DNA from: Xanthomonas sp. DAR 34887 | GTDB taxonomy: Bacteria; Pseudomonadota; Gammaproteobacteria; Xanthomonadales; Xanthomonadaceae | NCBI RefSeq assembly: GCF_041245805.1 | Contig: NZ_CP162490.1 | Coordinates: 153,501-217,500, forward strand | DNA: 64,000 bases | Reading direction: 5' to 3' | In this document: piece after piece, positions 41,103-49,098 of the stretch | How positions within the stretch are numbered: position 1 is the stretch's first letter | Layout of the letters: every line of letters starts with the position of its first letter | Notes under the pieces: model-generated | Seen by the model: only the letters and a program-made list of their open reading frames with translations | What the model was told of the DNA's origin: nothing | The model's database searches: none | Program-made: the position numbers and the translations under genes

Positions 41103-41810
41103 ATGCAGGTCAATCCGATACGCGGAGGTGTCGCGGTGCCGCGCGGCAAGCCTGCCGCCCGAGTGGTGTGGGCGCTGCTGTGGCTCGCGCTGGCTGCGTT
41201 CGCGGCCGAGTTCGTCCGCCATGTCTATCTGAAATACGCGGCGCTGGATTCGCCGGCTTATGCCATGTTCCTCACCCGCCGCGGCTGGCTGTGGTGCCAC
41301 CTGGGCGGCGGTGCTACAGGCATCGTGCTCGGCACCCTGCAGTTCGCCACGCAGCGCTGGCGCCGCCATACGTGGGTGCATCGCTGGGTGGGGCGCGCCT
41401 ATTTCGCCGGGATGCTGGTGGCGATGCTGGGGGCGACGGCATTGATCGCCACGTCGCCGGCGCCGATGCCGATCCGCGTGGCCTTCGCGGCGACGGAAGC
41501 GGCGTGGCTGGTGGTGGCGTCCGTGGGCTTGCTGGCCATCCGCCGTGGGCAGGTGGCGCTGCACCGGCGCTGGATGGTGCGGGCGTATCTGGTGACGCTG
41601 GCGCCGGTGGTGTTCCGCGTCGCGCTCTATGGTGCGGTCAGTGCCGGCATGGCGCCTACGCCGAACACGATCGCGTTGTTGTTGTGGGGCAGTTGGGCGG
41701 TGCCGCTGCTGGTCTATGCGCTGGGCCGGTGGCTGGCCGATGCCGCAAAACGGGGCACGCCAACAACCGCGGCCCCGGCGGGGACCGGCGTCGGCATGGA
41801 CGCCGGCTGA
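41103..41810 (+). CDS. DUF2306 family membrane protein
   Basis: 235-residue integral membrane protein with about six to seven helices (for example VVWALLWLALAAFAAEFVRH, AYFAGMLVAMLGATALIATS, VAFAATEAAWLVVASVGLLA). It has the DUF2306 features: an early 'HLGGGATGIVLGTLQF' segment, RRHTWVHRWVGRAYF and ALHRRWMVRAY. These histidine-containing helices suggest a heme- or quinone-related role, but the family is uncharacterised. It stands alone and converges on the next gene. Confidence 0.88.
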   Translation: MQVNPIRGGVAVPRGKPAARVVWALLWLALAAFAAEFVRHVYLKYAALDSPAYAMFLTRRGWLWCHLGGGATGIVLGTLQFATQRWRRHTWVHRWVGRAYFAGMLVAMLGATALIATSPAPMPIRVAFAATEAAWLVVASVGLLAIRRGQVALHRRWMVRAYLVTLAPVVFRVALYGAVSAGMAPTPNTIALLLWGSWAVPLLVYALGRWLADAAKRGTPTTAAPAGTGVGMDAG

Positions 41811-41870
41811 AAAGCGCCGAGGTGTCGAGCACCGCGGCCGGTACTTCCCGCAGAGAAGCGTGGGCGGGTG

Positions 41871-42326
41871 TTACCGCACTTTGTACAGCACCGCCGCGCC
41901 CGGCTTGGGTTCGAACATGGGCACGGTCTGCTGCTTGAGAGCGGTGCCCTTGGCGTCCCACACGAGGGTTTCGGCGGGGTATTCCTCGTTGCGGGTCATG
42001 GTGTCGATCTGCTTGACGATCACCGTGGAGCCGGCTTTTACCTCGGGGTTCCAGGCGAATACGCCGAACCTGCCGTAGAACACGGCCGGCGCATCGGCGT
42101 CGAGGCGGCGGTCGGGGCACATCACCAGGCCGCGGTCGAGCATCACGCGCAATGCGCCGACAGGAACGGCTTTGACGGTAGGTGCGGTGCGGTCGGTGCT
42201 GTGGCCGGGGCAGACATTGGCCGAGCGCAGCAGCATGTCGTCGACCACTTGCCGGTCGGACTGGGCGAAGGCCGGCAGGGCGGCGGCGGACAGGGCGAGC
42301 AGTGCGACAGTGGACTTCCAGTGCAT
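41871..42326 (-). CDS. Secreted hypothetical protein
   Basis: 151-residue protein with a signal peptide (MHWKSTVALLALSAAALPAFA, cleavage before QSDR). The mature part (DRQVVDDMLLRSANVCPGHS, VGALRVMLDRGLVMCPDRRL, FAWNPEVKAGSTVIVKQIDT) has two cysteines that could pair. No family recognised. The ATG at 42326 has an AGGAGGTGT ribosome-binding site. Isolated gene. Confidence 0.8.
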   Translation of the reverse strand: MHWKSTVALLALSAAALPAFAQSDRQVVDDMLLRSANVCPGHSTDRTAPTVKAVPVGALRVMLDRGLVMCPDRRLDADAPAVFYGRFGVFAWNPEVKAGSTVIVKQIDTMTRNEEYPAETLVWDAKGTALKQQTVPMFEPKPGAAVLYKVR

Positions 42327-42836
42327 GTGACACCTCCTATTGAATGAATTCGCTCCAAGCGTTGCGGTCGGCCACGCGGTGCAGTGGCTGCCGCCGGGAC
42401 GCGCCGGCACTCTAGCAATGGGGGTATTGGGGAGTTGCAAAAGAAGCGTGATGGCGCGTGATCTCGCGCACGTATCTGTTCACTTTGTGTGTGTCGGTCG
42501 ATGGTGGTGGCGACATGTGTCTTGCACAGTAGTGGTACGTGCGCAGGGAGAGCGCGCGATACGCTTCGCGCGCATTGCTCTTGCGCGCTCGTGCATTGGC
42601 ATGGCGACGGAAAGTGAGCCAACGTTTGGAGATGCTACACCGCGCATCGTGGGTGGAAGCGCTGTTGTCTCGTTGTAGCAACGTCGTATGCAGGGATGGG
42701 CGCAGCCTTGCGTATGCGACTCTGCGAGACGCTTTCGCGCCTCACCCTCACCCCAACCCCTCTCCCGAGGGGAGAGGGGCTTTTGGCCGATCATTGTGGA
42801 CTATCCAGCCCAAGGTTTGTTGCTTCGGTACAAGAA
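42327..42836. other. Intergenic region with one palindromic repeat
   Basis: 510 bp. A module-A repeat lies at 42744-42779 (CCCTCACCCCAACCCCTCTC then CCGAGGGGAGAGGGG) with the CGCTTTCGCGC tag at 42720-42740, the reverse complement of that at 10847-10867. The rest (42340-42720) is less GC-rich and shows no convincing gene; the promoter of the gene ending at 41871 must lie close to 42340-42480. Confidence 0.65.
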
Positions 42837-43727
42837 CTACTTGTACGGCCCCGGCCCACGCCACACCAGTTCGCCCTGCTTGTACACCTGCAGCATGGTG
42901 ATGACCTCGCGCGCGTCGCCGATGGCCTTCAATTCCGGAGAATCCGGCGGCAGGGCGCGGCATTTGCCGGAGCCGCGCTTCATCGCGATCTCCAGCGGGC
43001 AGGCCATGCGGTACTGGGTGCCGGGCAGCAGGATGAAGAATTCCTTCATGCCCTGGTCCATCCAGGCGCGCAGCAGGGTTTCGCTGCGCAGGTCGTAATA
43101 GACCAGGTAACCGCCCAGCTCCATGCTGGGGCCGGCATCGCTGGGGTCGCCGCGGCGCCCGCCACGGCCGCCGCCGTCGCGCACCAGGCCCGCCTCGTTG
43201 GGGCCCAGGTCCTGGTCGATCGCGCCCGGCGGGCGCCCGGTCCAGGTCTCGCGGCGTTGGGTCGGTTCGGGTTCGCTAGCGGCGGCCTGGGCCTGCTGCT
43301 GCGCGGCGGGGTCCGGCTGGGGCGGCGCCGGTTGCTCGGCGGGCGTGGGCGCGGGCGGCGACGGGGTATTGGCCGTGGCAACCGGGTCGGGCGGCGGCAC
43401 CGGGTGGTCGGACTGCGCGACCAGGGTGGACTGCACCTGCGAGGTGGCGCGCCGTTTCTTGGCCGCCACTGGCTTCTGCGCCGGGGTGGGCGAGGGCGGT
43501 GTCTTGGCCGGATGCACCGGCTGGCGCGTGGCACCGATGAAGTCCACCTTGGTCCGGCCGCCGCTGGCGGCGCCTTGCGGGGTGCTCATGGTGGGCGGGT
43601 CGGCCAGCAGCAACAGCAGCAACATCAGCAGGTGCAACACCATGCTGACGAGCGCGGCAATCCAGGGTTCCAGGCGTTCGACCCAGGAGTTGGCCCGGGG
43701 GTCCGCGCGATGCGACGCGTTGCTCAT
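42837..43727 (-). CDS. Membrane-anchored protein with proline-rich linker (TonB-like layout)
   Basis: 296-residue protein. A single N-terminal membrane helix (WIAALVSMVLHLLMLLLLLL) is followed by a Pro/Ala/Gln-rich periplasmic linker (about residues 60-155) and a compact C-terminal domain (about 200-296: GGYLVYYDLRSETLLRAWMD, FFILLPGTQYRMACPLEIAM). The layout resembles TonB, but the C-terminal domain is not the TonB fold as far as I can see and no ExbB/ExbD genes are nearby. Function unknown. Confidence 0.75.
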   Translation of the reverse strand: MSNASHRADPRANSWVERLEPWIAALVSMVLHLLMLLLLLLADPPTMSTPQGAASGGRTKVDFIGATRQPVHPAKTPPSPTPAQKPVAAKKRRATSQVQSTLVAQSDHPVPPPDPVATANTPSPPAPTPAEQPAPPQPDPAAQQQAQAAASEPEPTQRRETWTGRPPGAIDQDLGPNEAGLVRDGGGRGGRRGDPSDAGPSMELGGYLVYYDLRSETLLRAWMDQGMKEFFILLPGTQYRMACPLEIAMKRGSGKCRALPPDSPELKAIGDAREVITMLQVYKQGELVWRGPGPYK

Positions 43728-44030
43728 GCCGCCGCGGCTGCGTCGGGAGTGCGGGCCTTCATGGGGGGTCTGCAGGGTGCGGCCGGTGGGGGCGCCATCG
43801 TAACGCGTGCCGGGGCCCGTTCATTTGTCGGGCCGCAGCCCGCTTAGGCTGTGTTGGCATTGGCGGGACAAGGGATTCGGCCGGGCCGTGCCTGCATGCA
43901 GTCGGCGATGTGCAGCGGTAGCGGCGTGCGCGCGGACCGGTGATGCCGTCGGCACGCGCGGCATGGCGACGTGCTGCGCGCAGGCAAGGCTCCGCACAGG
44001 CCGCCGCCACGCAGTGCTATCGTCCGCACC
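43728..44030. other. Divergent intergenic region
   Basis: 303 bp between the TonB-like gene and the YdeI-like gene. Open frames here overlap the genes on either side and look like shadows. No clear promoter or repeat was seen apart from short GC-rich inverted segments. Confidence 0.45.
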
Positions 44031-44579
44031 ATGTCCAAGGGCCACGCCACCATCCGCTTCAAGACGAGGCTGCTGCGGCCAGCCGCGCCGAAGGATGCGG
44101 CCTGGACCTTCCTGATCCTGCCCACCGCGGCCAGCGCCAAGCTGCCGACGCGCAGCATGGTCAGCGTGGGCGGCACGCTCGCCGGCCAGCCGTTCCAGGC
44201 CACGCTGGAGCCGGACGGGCAGGGCAGCCATTGGTTGAAGGTCGAAGAGGCACTGCGGGTGGCGGCCGGCGTCGATGTGGGCGAGACGGTGGCGCTGGAG
44301 ATCGCGCCGGTGGCGGTGGAGCCGGAGCCGACGGTGCCGCCGGACCTGGCCGCCGCGCTCGCCGCGGATCCGGCGGCGCGCGCGACCTGGGACGACATCA
44401 CCGCAGTGGCGCGACGCGACTGGATCTTCTGGATCGTCTCGGGCAAGAAGGCCGAGACGCGGATCAAGCGCATCGCCAGCGCCTGCGACATGCTGGCCTC
44501 GGGCAAGCGCCGCGCGTGCTGCTTCGACCGCTCGGGCATGTACAGCAAGTCGCTCGGCGCGCCGCAGGCGGCGGAATGA
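44031..44579 (+). CDS. YdeI/OmpD-associated family protein with DUF1905 domain
   Basis: 182-residue cytoplasmic protein with an N-terminal DUF1905 beta-barrel (ATIRFKTRLLRPA, WTFLILPTAASAKLPTRSMV, VSVGGTLAGQPFQATLEPDG) and a C-terminal YdeI/OmpD-associated helical segment (DLAAALAADPAARATWDDIT, RRDWIFWIVSGKKAETRIKR). The combination is common in Proteobacteria; proteins of this type have been linked to bacteriocin protection, but the biochemical role is unknown. The ATG at 44031 gives MSKGHATIRF; upstream codons are shadow-like. Confidence 0.9.
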   Translation: MSKGHATIRFKTRLLRPAAPKDAAWTFLILPTAASAKLPTRSMVSVGGTLAGQPFQATLEPDGQGSHWLKVEEALRVAAGVDVGETVALEIAPVAVEPEPTVPPDLAAALAADPAARATWDDITAVARRDWIFWIVSGKKAETRIKRIASACDMLASGKRRACCFDRSGMYSKSLGAPQAAE

Positions 44580-44691
44580 CCCGCGATACGCTGCAGCGTT
44601 AGCGCCGAACTCGGGCCGCTGCCGCTCGCGACGTCGTCCTCGCAAATCGCCACCTATACTGCGGCGATGTCCAGCTGAAGGGTCTCATCGC

Positions 44692-46071
44692 ATGAGCACA
44701 CCCGCATCTTCGACCGCCGCCGTGTCCGGCGCCGCGCCCGGCAGCCTGCGCCGCTCCATTTCCAACACGCTCAAAGGCTCGGCCGGCAACCTGGTCGAGT
44801 GGTACGACGTCTACGTCTATTCGGTGTTCGCCACCTATTTCGAATCGCAGTTCTTTTCCAAGGAAGACACGAACGCCAAGTTGTACATCTGGGCGATCTT
44901 CGCGGTGACCTTCCTGATGCGGCCGATCGGCGCCTGGTACTTCGGCCGCTTCGCCGACCGCTACGGCCGCCGCCTTGCGCTGACGGTGTCGGTCTCGGTG
45001 ATGGCGGCGTGCTCGTTCGTGATCGCGGTGACGCCGACCATCGCCAGCATCGGTGCCGGCGCGGCGGTGGTGCTGGTGCTGGCGCGGTTGCTGCAGGGCT
45101 TCGCCACCGGCGGCGAGTACGGCACCAGCGCCACCTACATGTCCGAGGCGGCAATTCCCGGGCGGCGCGGCTTCCTGTCCTCGTTCCACTACGTCACCTT
45201 GGTCGGCGGCCACGTGCTCGCACAGGCGGTGCTGTTGGTGATGCTGCACTTCTTCGACAAGGGCCAGGTTTCCGAATGGGGCTGGCGCGTGGCGTTCGGC
45301 CTGGGCGGCATCGGCGCGCTGGTGGTGTTCTGGCTGCGGCGCACGATGGACGAGTCGCTGGGCTCGGACGCCATCGCCGAGGCCAAGCAGGGCGGGGCGC
45401 GCTCGGCCGGTTCGCTGCACGAGCTGTTCGTGCACCAGTGGCGGCCGCTGCTGCTGTGCTTCCTGGTCACCGCCGGCGGCACCGTGGCCTTCTACACGTA
45501 CTCGGTGACCGGGCCGAAGATGATCCAGACCGCGTTCGCCGGCGGCGACGTGATGGCCGGCACCATCATCAACCTGGTCGCACTGACCGTGCTGATGCTG
45601 ATGCAGCCGGTGGGCGGTTGGCTGTCGGACATCGTCGGGCGCAAGACCCTGCTGGTGTTCTTCGGCATCGGCGGCGTGCTCTACACCTGGTTCCTGGTGC
45701 TGGAGCTGCCCAAGCAGAGCGACTGGCTGACCGCGTTCGCGATCCTGACCGGCGGCTTCGTGATCCTGACCGGCTATACCTCGATCAACGCGGTGGTCAA
45801 GGCCGAGCTGTTCCCGACCCACATCCGCGCGCTGGGCGTGGGGCTGGGCTATGCGCTGGCCAACTCGGCCTTCGGCGGTACCGCGCCGCTGCTGTACCAG
45901 GCCTCGCTGAAGACCGGTCACGTGACCACCTTCGTCTGGTACGCCACGGCGGTGATCGCGGTGTCGCTGGTGGTGTACATGTTCTTCCTGAGCAACAAGG
46001 GCGCCAACTGGCTGGACGACGAGCGCGCGATGCGCGAGCGCCGGGCGGCGAAGGCGGCCGGGCGCGGCTGA
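44692..46071 (+). CDS. kgtP: MHS-family MFS transporter, probably alpha-ketoglutarate permease
   Basis: 459-residue secondary transporter with 12 predicted helices. KgtP/MHS hallmarks: GSAGNLVEWYDVYVYSVFAT at the first helix, MRPIGAWYFGRFADRYGRR (motif A), GFATGGEYGTSATYMSE in helices 4-5, SVTGPKMIQTAFAGGD and TSINAVVKAELFPTHIRALG. Substrate assignment to alpha-ketoglutarate is by closest resemblance; another dicarboxylate cannot be excluded. It is a single gene followed by a strong hairpin. Confidence 0.88.
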   Translation: MSTPASSTAAVSGAAPGSLRRSISNTLKGSAGNLVEWYDVYVYSVFATYFESQFFSKEDTNAKLYIWAIFAVTFLMRPIGAWYFGRFADRYGRRLALTVSVSVMAACSFVIAVTPTIASIGAGAAVVLVLARLLQGFATGGEYGTSATYMSEAAIPGRRGFLSSFHYVTLVGGHVLAQAVLLVMLHFFDKGQVSEWGWRVAFGLGGIGALVVFWLRRTMDESLGSDAIAEAKQGGARSAGSLHELFVHQWRPLLLCFLVTAGGTVAFYTYSVTGPKMIQTAFAGGDVMAGTIINLVALTVLMLMQPVGGWLSDIVGRKTLLVFFGIGGVLYTWFLVLELPKQSDWLTAFAILTGGFVILTGYTSINAVVKAELFPTHIRALGVGLGYALANSAFGGTAPLLYQASLKTGHVTTFVWYATAVIAVSLVVYMFFLSNKGANWLDDERAMRERRAAKAAGRG

Positions 46072-46073
46072 GG

Positions 46074-46118
46074 CCTGCGGCGGCACGGGCGCGACCGTCG
46101 CGCCCGTGCCGCCGCAGG
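46074..46118. terminator. Perfect 21-bp stem hairpin after the MHS transporter gene
   Basis: Two 21-base arms (CCTGCGGCGGCACGGGCGCG plus A, and its reverse complement) with a three-base loop, 2 bp after the kgtP-like stop. No U-run follows, as is usual in this GC-rich genus. It very likely terminates or protects the upstream transcript and insulates folE. Confidence 0.8.
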
Positions 46119-46210
46119 GCGCCGCGAACCCGGCGGGCATCGGCGTCCGGTTTCGCCGGTACGCATGCGACTCGGGTACCATGCAGCCCCCCTCACGGGC
46201 GTTTTCGCTC

Positions 46211-46813
46211 ATGGCCGACTCCAAGAAGACCCCCGAACCCCCAGTTACCCAGGACCAGGCCGAAGCCGCCGTGCGCACCCTGCTGCGCTGGGCCGGCGAG
46301 GACCCGGACCGCGAGGGCCTGCTGGATACCCCGCGGCGCGTGGCCGAGGCCTATGGCGACTGGTTCAGCGGCTACCAGGCCGACCCGCGCGAGTACCTGC
46401 TGCGCACCTTCGAGGAAGTGGCCGGCTACGACGAGCTGATCGTGCTGCGTGACATCGAATACGAAAGCCATTGCGAGCACCACATGGCGCCGATCATCGG
46501 CAAGGTGCACGTGGGCTACCTGCCGCGCGGCAAGGTGGTGGGCATCAGCAAGCTGGCGCGCGTGGTCGAGGCCTATGCGCGGCGCTTCCAGGTGCAGGAA
46601 AAGATGACCGCGCAGATCGCGCAGTGCATCCAGGACGTGCTGCAGCCGCTGGGCGTAGGCGTGGTGGTGGAAGGCGCCCACGAGTGCATGACCACCCGCG
46701 GCATCCACAAGCGCGGCGTCAGTATGGTCACCTCGAAGATGCTGGGCACCTTCCGCGAGGACGCGCGCACCCGCGCCGAATTCCTGCGCTTCATCGACGG
46801 CGGCGTGCGCTGA
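46211..46813 (+). CDS. folE: GTP cyclohydrolase I (FolE)
   Basis: 200-residue enzyme that converts GTP to 7,8-dihydroneopterin triphosphate, the first step of tetrahydrofolate synthesis. The family blocks are intact: EDPDREGLLDTPRRVAEAY, IEYESHCEHHMAPIIGKVHV (zinc Cys and the catalytic His pair), LARVVEAYARRFQVQEKMT and GAHECMTTRGIHKRGVSMVT (second zinc Cys). The ATG at 46211 (MADSKK) gives the normal length; an earlier in-frame ATG at 46181 is possible. The mks operon follows 31 bp later on the same strand. Confidence 0.96.
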   Translation: MADSKKTPEPPVTQDQAEAAVRTLLRWAGEDPDREGLLDTPRRVAEAYGDWFSGYQADPREYLLRTFEEVAGYDELIVLRDIEYESHCEHHMAPIIGKVHVGYLPRGKVVGISKLARVVEAYARRFQVQEKMTAQIAQCIQDVLQPLGVGVVVEGAHECMTTRGIHKRGVSMVTSKMLGTFREDARTRAEFLRFIDGGVR

Positions 46814-46844
46814 GCGTGCGGATGGGGCGTTCGTCGGTTCCTGC

Positions 46845-48314
46845 ATGAAGCATCGTGTCCGGATCGCCGGCTATCGCCAGTTGCGCGAACAGCCGTTGTG
46901 GAAGCTGCTCGCCGCCGACCATGCGCCGGAACTGATCGGCCTGCTGCAGACCCTGCTGGGCGATGCGCAGCGGCGCCTGCCGTCGTCGGTGCTGCACGAG
47001 CGGCTGCAGCGCCAGCTGGATGCGCTGAAGGACGACGAGCTCTCGCGCGAGTTGCCGCGCACCGCGCAGGCCTACCTGGCGCACTGGCTGGCGCAGGGCT
47101 GGCTGGAGCGGCGCCTGCCTGAAGGCGATGCCGAGGAGGAGTACGAACTCTCGCGCCAGGCCGCGCAGGCGATCCGCTTCATCGCCGGGGTGCAGGGCAG
47201 CGCCAGCGTCGCCACCGAGAGCCGCTTGTCGCTGGTGATCGAGCAGCTGGTGCAGCTGGCCGGGCAGACCGAAACCGATCCGGACGCGCGGCTGGCCGCG
47301 CTGCGCGCCGAACGCGCGCGCATCGATGCAGAGATCGAGCGCGTGGCCGCGGGCAAGCTGGCCGCGCTGGACGGCAAGCGCGCGCTGGAACGCACCCGCG
47401 ACATCATCCGCCTGTCCGACGACCTGGCCGAGGATTTCCGCCGCGTCCGCGACGATTTCGAACAGCTCAACCGCGAGTTCCGCGAGCGCATCATCGACGA
47501 CGAGGGCACGCGCGGCGACGTGCTGGAGAAGCTGTTCGCCGGTATCGACGTGATCGGCGAAAGCGAGGCCGGGCGCAGCTTCCAGGCGTTCTGGAGCCTG
47601 CTCAACGATGCCGAACAGAGCGTGCAGCTGGATGCGGCGCTGGACACGCTGCTGGCGCGCGGCTTCGCGCGCCGGCTCGATCGCCAGGAGCGCGCGTTCC
47701 TGCGCGGGCTCACTGCCACCCTGCTCGAGCGCGGCGGCCAGGTGCACGAGGTGATGCAGCATTTCGCGCGCAGCCTGCGCGGGTTCGTGCAGAGCCGCGG
47801 CTACCTGGAGCAACGCCGGCTCAACCAGTTGCTGAAGCAGGCGCAGGGCGAGGCGCTGCAGCTGCGCGACCGCCTGCATGCCACCGCCGCCACCGGCTAC
47901 ACGCTGCCGCTGAGCAGCGCACGGCTGCGCTCGCTGTCGCAGTGGCGGCTGCACGACCCGCGCAGCCAGCAGGTCGATGGCCGGGTGCAGGCGGCGGAGG
48001 CGGCGACGATCTCGCTGGACAGCGTCGGCGACCTGGTCGCGCAGTCGGAGATCGACCTGCGCGGCCTGCGCGAGGACCTGCATGCGCTGCTCGGCGAGCA
48101 GCCGCAGCTGACCATCGGCGAGGCCTTGCGCCAGCGCCCGGCGCAGCAGGGACTGGGCAGCGTGATCGGCTACCTGGCGCTGGGCACGCGCCATGGCGTG
48201 GTGGTCGCCGACGAATGGGAAGCGGTGCAATGGCAAGGCAACGATGGCCAGCTGCGGCGCGCCCGCATCCCGCTGGTGTGGTTCACCAAGGAAAAACGCA
48301 ATGAACTGGTCTGA
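46845..48314 (+). CDS. mksF: DUF3375 protein, MksF/JetA condensin subunit (kleisin-like)
   Basis: 489-residue DUF3375 protein, the MksF/JetA kleisin-like subunit of the Mks/Wadjet SMC complex. N-terminal winged-helix region (WKLLAADHAPELIGLLQTLL, LPRTAQAYLAHWLAQGWLER), coiled-coil middle (RLAALRAERARIDAEIERVA, VRDDFEQLNREFRERIIDD) and a C-terminal part with GLRGLREDLHALLGEQPQLTIG-like helices and GTRHGVVVADEWEAV. It overlaps the next gene by 14 bp. Together with MksE and MksB it would load onto DNA and extrude loops; in full Wadjet systems this feeds the JetD nuclease. Confidence 0.92.
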   Translation: MKHRVRIAGYRQLREQPLWKLLAADHAPELIGLLQTLLGDAQRRLPSSVLHERLQRQLDALKDDELSRELPRTAQAYLAHWLAQGWLERRLPEGDAEEEYELSRQAAQAIRFIAGVQGSASVATESRLSLVIEQLVQLAGQTETDPDARLAALRAERARIDAEIERVAAGKLAALDGKRALERTRDIIRLSDDLAEDFRRVRDDFEQLNREFRERIIDDEGTRGDVLEKLFAGIDVIGESEAGRSFQAFWSLLNDAEQSVQLDAALDTLLARGFARRLDRQERAFLRGLTATLLERGGQVHEVMQHFARSLRGFVQSRGYLEQRRLNQLLKQAQGEALQLRDRLHATAATGYTLPLSSARLRSLSQWRLHDPRSQQVDGRVQAAEAATISLDSVGDLVAQSEIDLRGLREDLHALLGEQPQLTIGEALRQRPAQQGLGSVIGYLALGTRHGVVVADEWEAVQWQGNDGQLRRARIPLVWFTKEKRNELV

Positions 48315-48987
48315 CGACGCGCCCGGCAGCGACGCCGACGATTTCGACACGGCAGCGGATGCCGCGACCCAGGCCGACGGCCGCAGCGCCCTGTTCGCCG
48401 GCGACACCGGCAGCCTGCCGCTGGAGGCGCGCCGCGCGCTATGCCAACTGCTGGCCGGGCCGAGCATCGACGCCTACCGCCACGGGCCGCTGTGGCTGGC
48501 GCTGCTGCGCCACGAAGCGGCGGTGCGCCGGGTACTGTGCGAACTGTTCCTGGAACTGGTGCTGGACCGCGACAGTGGCGTGGCCTTCGCCCGCCAGGCC
48601 GACACCGGCGAGCTGGAGACCCCGGCGCTGCTGCGCACCGCGCCGTTGACCTTCATCGAGTCGGTGCTGCTGCTGTTCCTGCGCCAGCAGCTGGCCGAGG
48701 CCGACACCCGCGGCGAACGCGCGGTGGTGGAGGAGGCGCAGCTGCTGGAAGTGCTGTCCGTGTACGAGAAGAACGTGTCCACCGACCGCGCCGGCTTCGC
48801 GCGGCGGGTGCTGGCGGCGATCGCGAAGATGCGCGACAACCACCTGCTGTCCAAGCTGCGCGGCAGCGAGGACCGCTACGAAGTATCGCCGGCGCTGAAG
48901 CTGCTGTTCTCCGCGGAGGACGTGCAGGCGCTCGCTGCCGCCTACCAAGGCCTGCGCGAGGGCACGGCGACGGATGCGGTGCAGTGA
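48301..48987 (+). CDS. mksE: DUF4194 protein, MksE/JetB condensin subunit
   Basis: 228-residue DUF4194 protein, the MksE/JetB (KITE-type, winged-helix) subunit. After an acidic N-terminus (DDAPGSDADDFDTAAD) come ARRALCQLLAGPSIDAYRHG, LRTAPLTFIESVLLLFLRQQ and the winged-helix core VLAAIAKMRDNHLLSKLRGS-EDRYEVSPALKLLFS. It overlaps mksF, showing strong coupling. A REP-like repeat at 49010-49033 separates it from mksB. Confidence 0.9.
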   Translation: MNWSDDAPGSDADDFDTAADAATQADGRSALFAGDTGSLPLEARRALCQLLAGPSIDAYRHGPLWLALLRHEAAVRRVLCELFLELVLDRDSGVAFARQADTGELETPALLRTAPLTFIESVLLLFLRQQLAEADTRGERAVVEEAQLLEVLSVYEKNVSTDRAGFARRVLAAIAKMRDNHLLSKLRGSEDRYEVSPALKLLFSAEDVQALAAAYQGLREGTATDAVQ

Positions 48988-49009
48988 GCGGCGCCACCCA
49001 CTGCGCTCC

Positions 49010-49033
49010 TGTAGGAGCGGCTTCAGCCGCGAC
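49010..49033 (+). repeat. REP-like repeat inside the mks operon
   Basis: TGTAGGAGCGGCTTCAGCC followed by GCGAC, between mksE and mksB, in the 111-bp gap. Such a hairpin can stabilise or attenuate the polycistronic message and so adjust the ratio of the ATPase to the kleisin subunits. Confidence 0.85.
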
Positions 49034-49098
49034 ACAGCGCCGGCCCGCCCCGCCCACCGCCAGGCGCCTGGCGATCTCGATTTTCCGATGAGCAACCG

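Noticed and set aside
42837..43727. Energy transducer TonB
   Set aside because: Only the anchor and proline-rich linker resemble TonB; the C-terminal domain and the lack of exbB/exbD do not support it.
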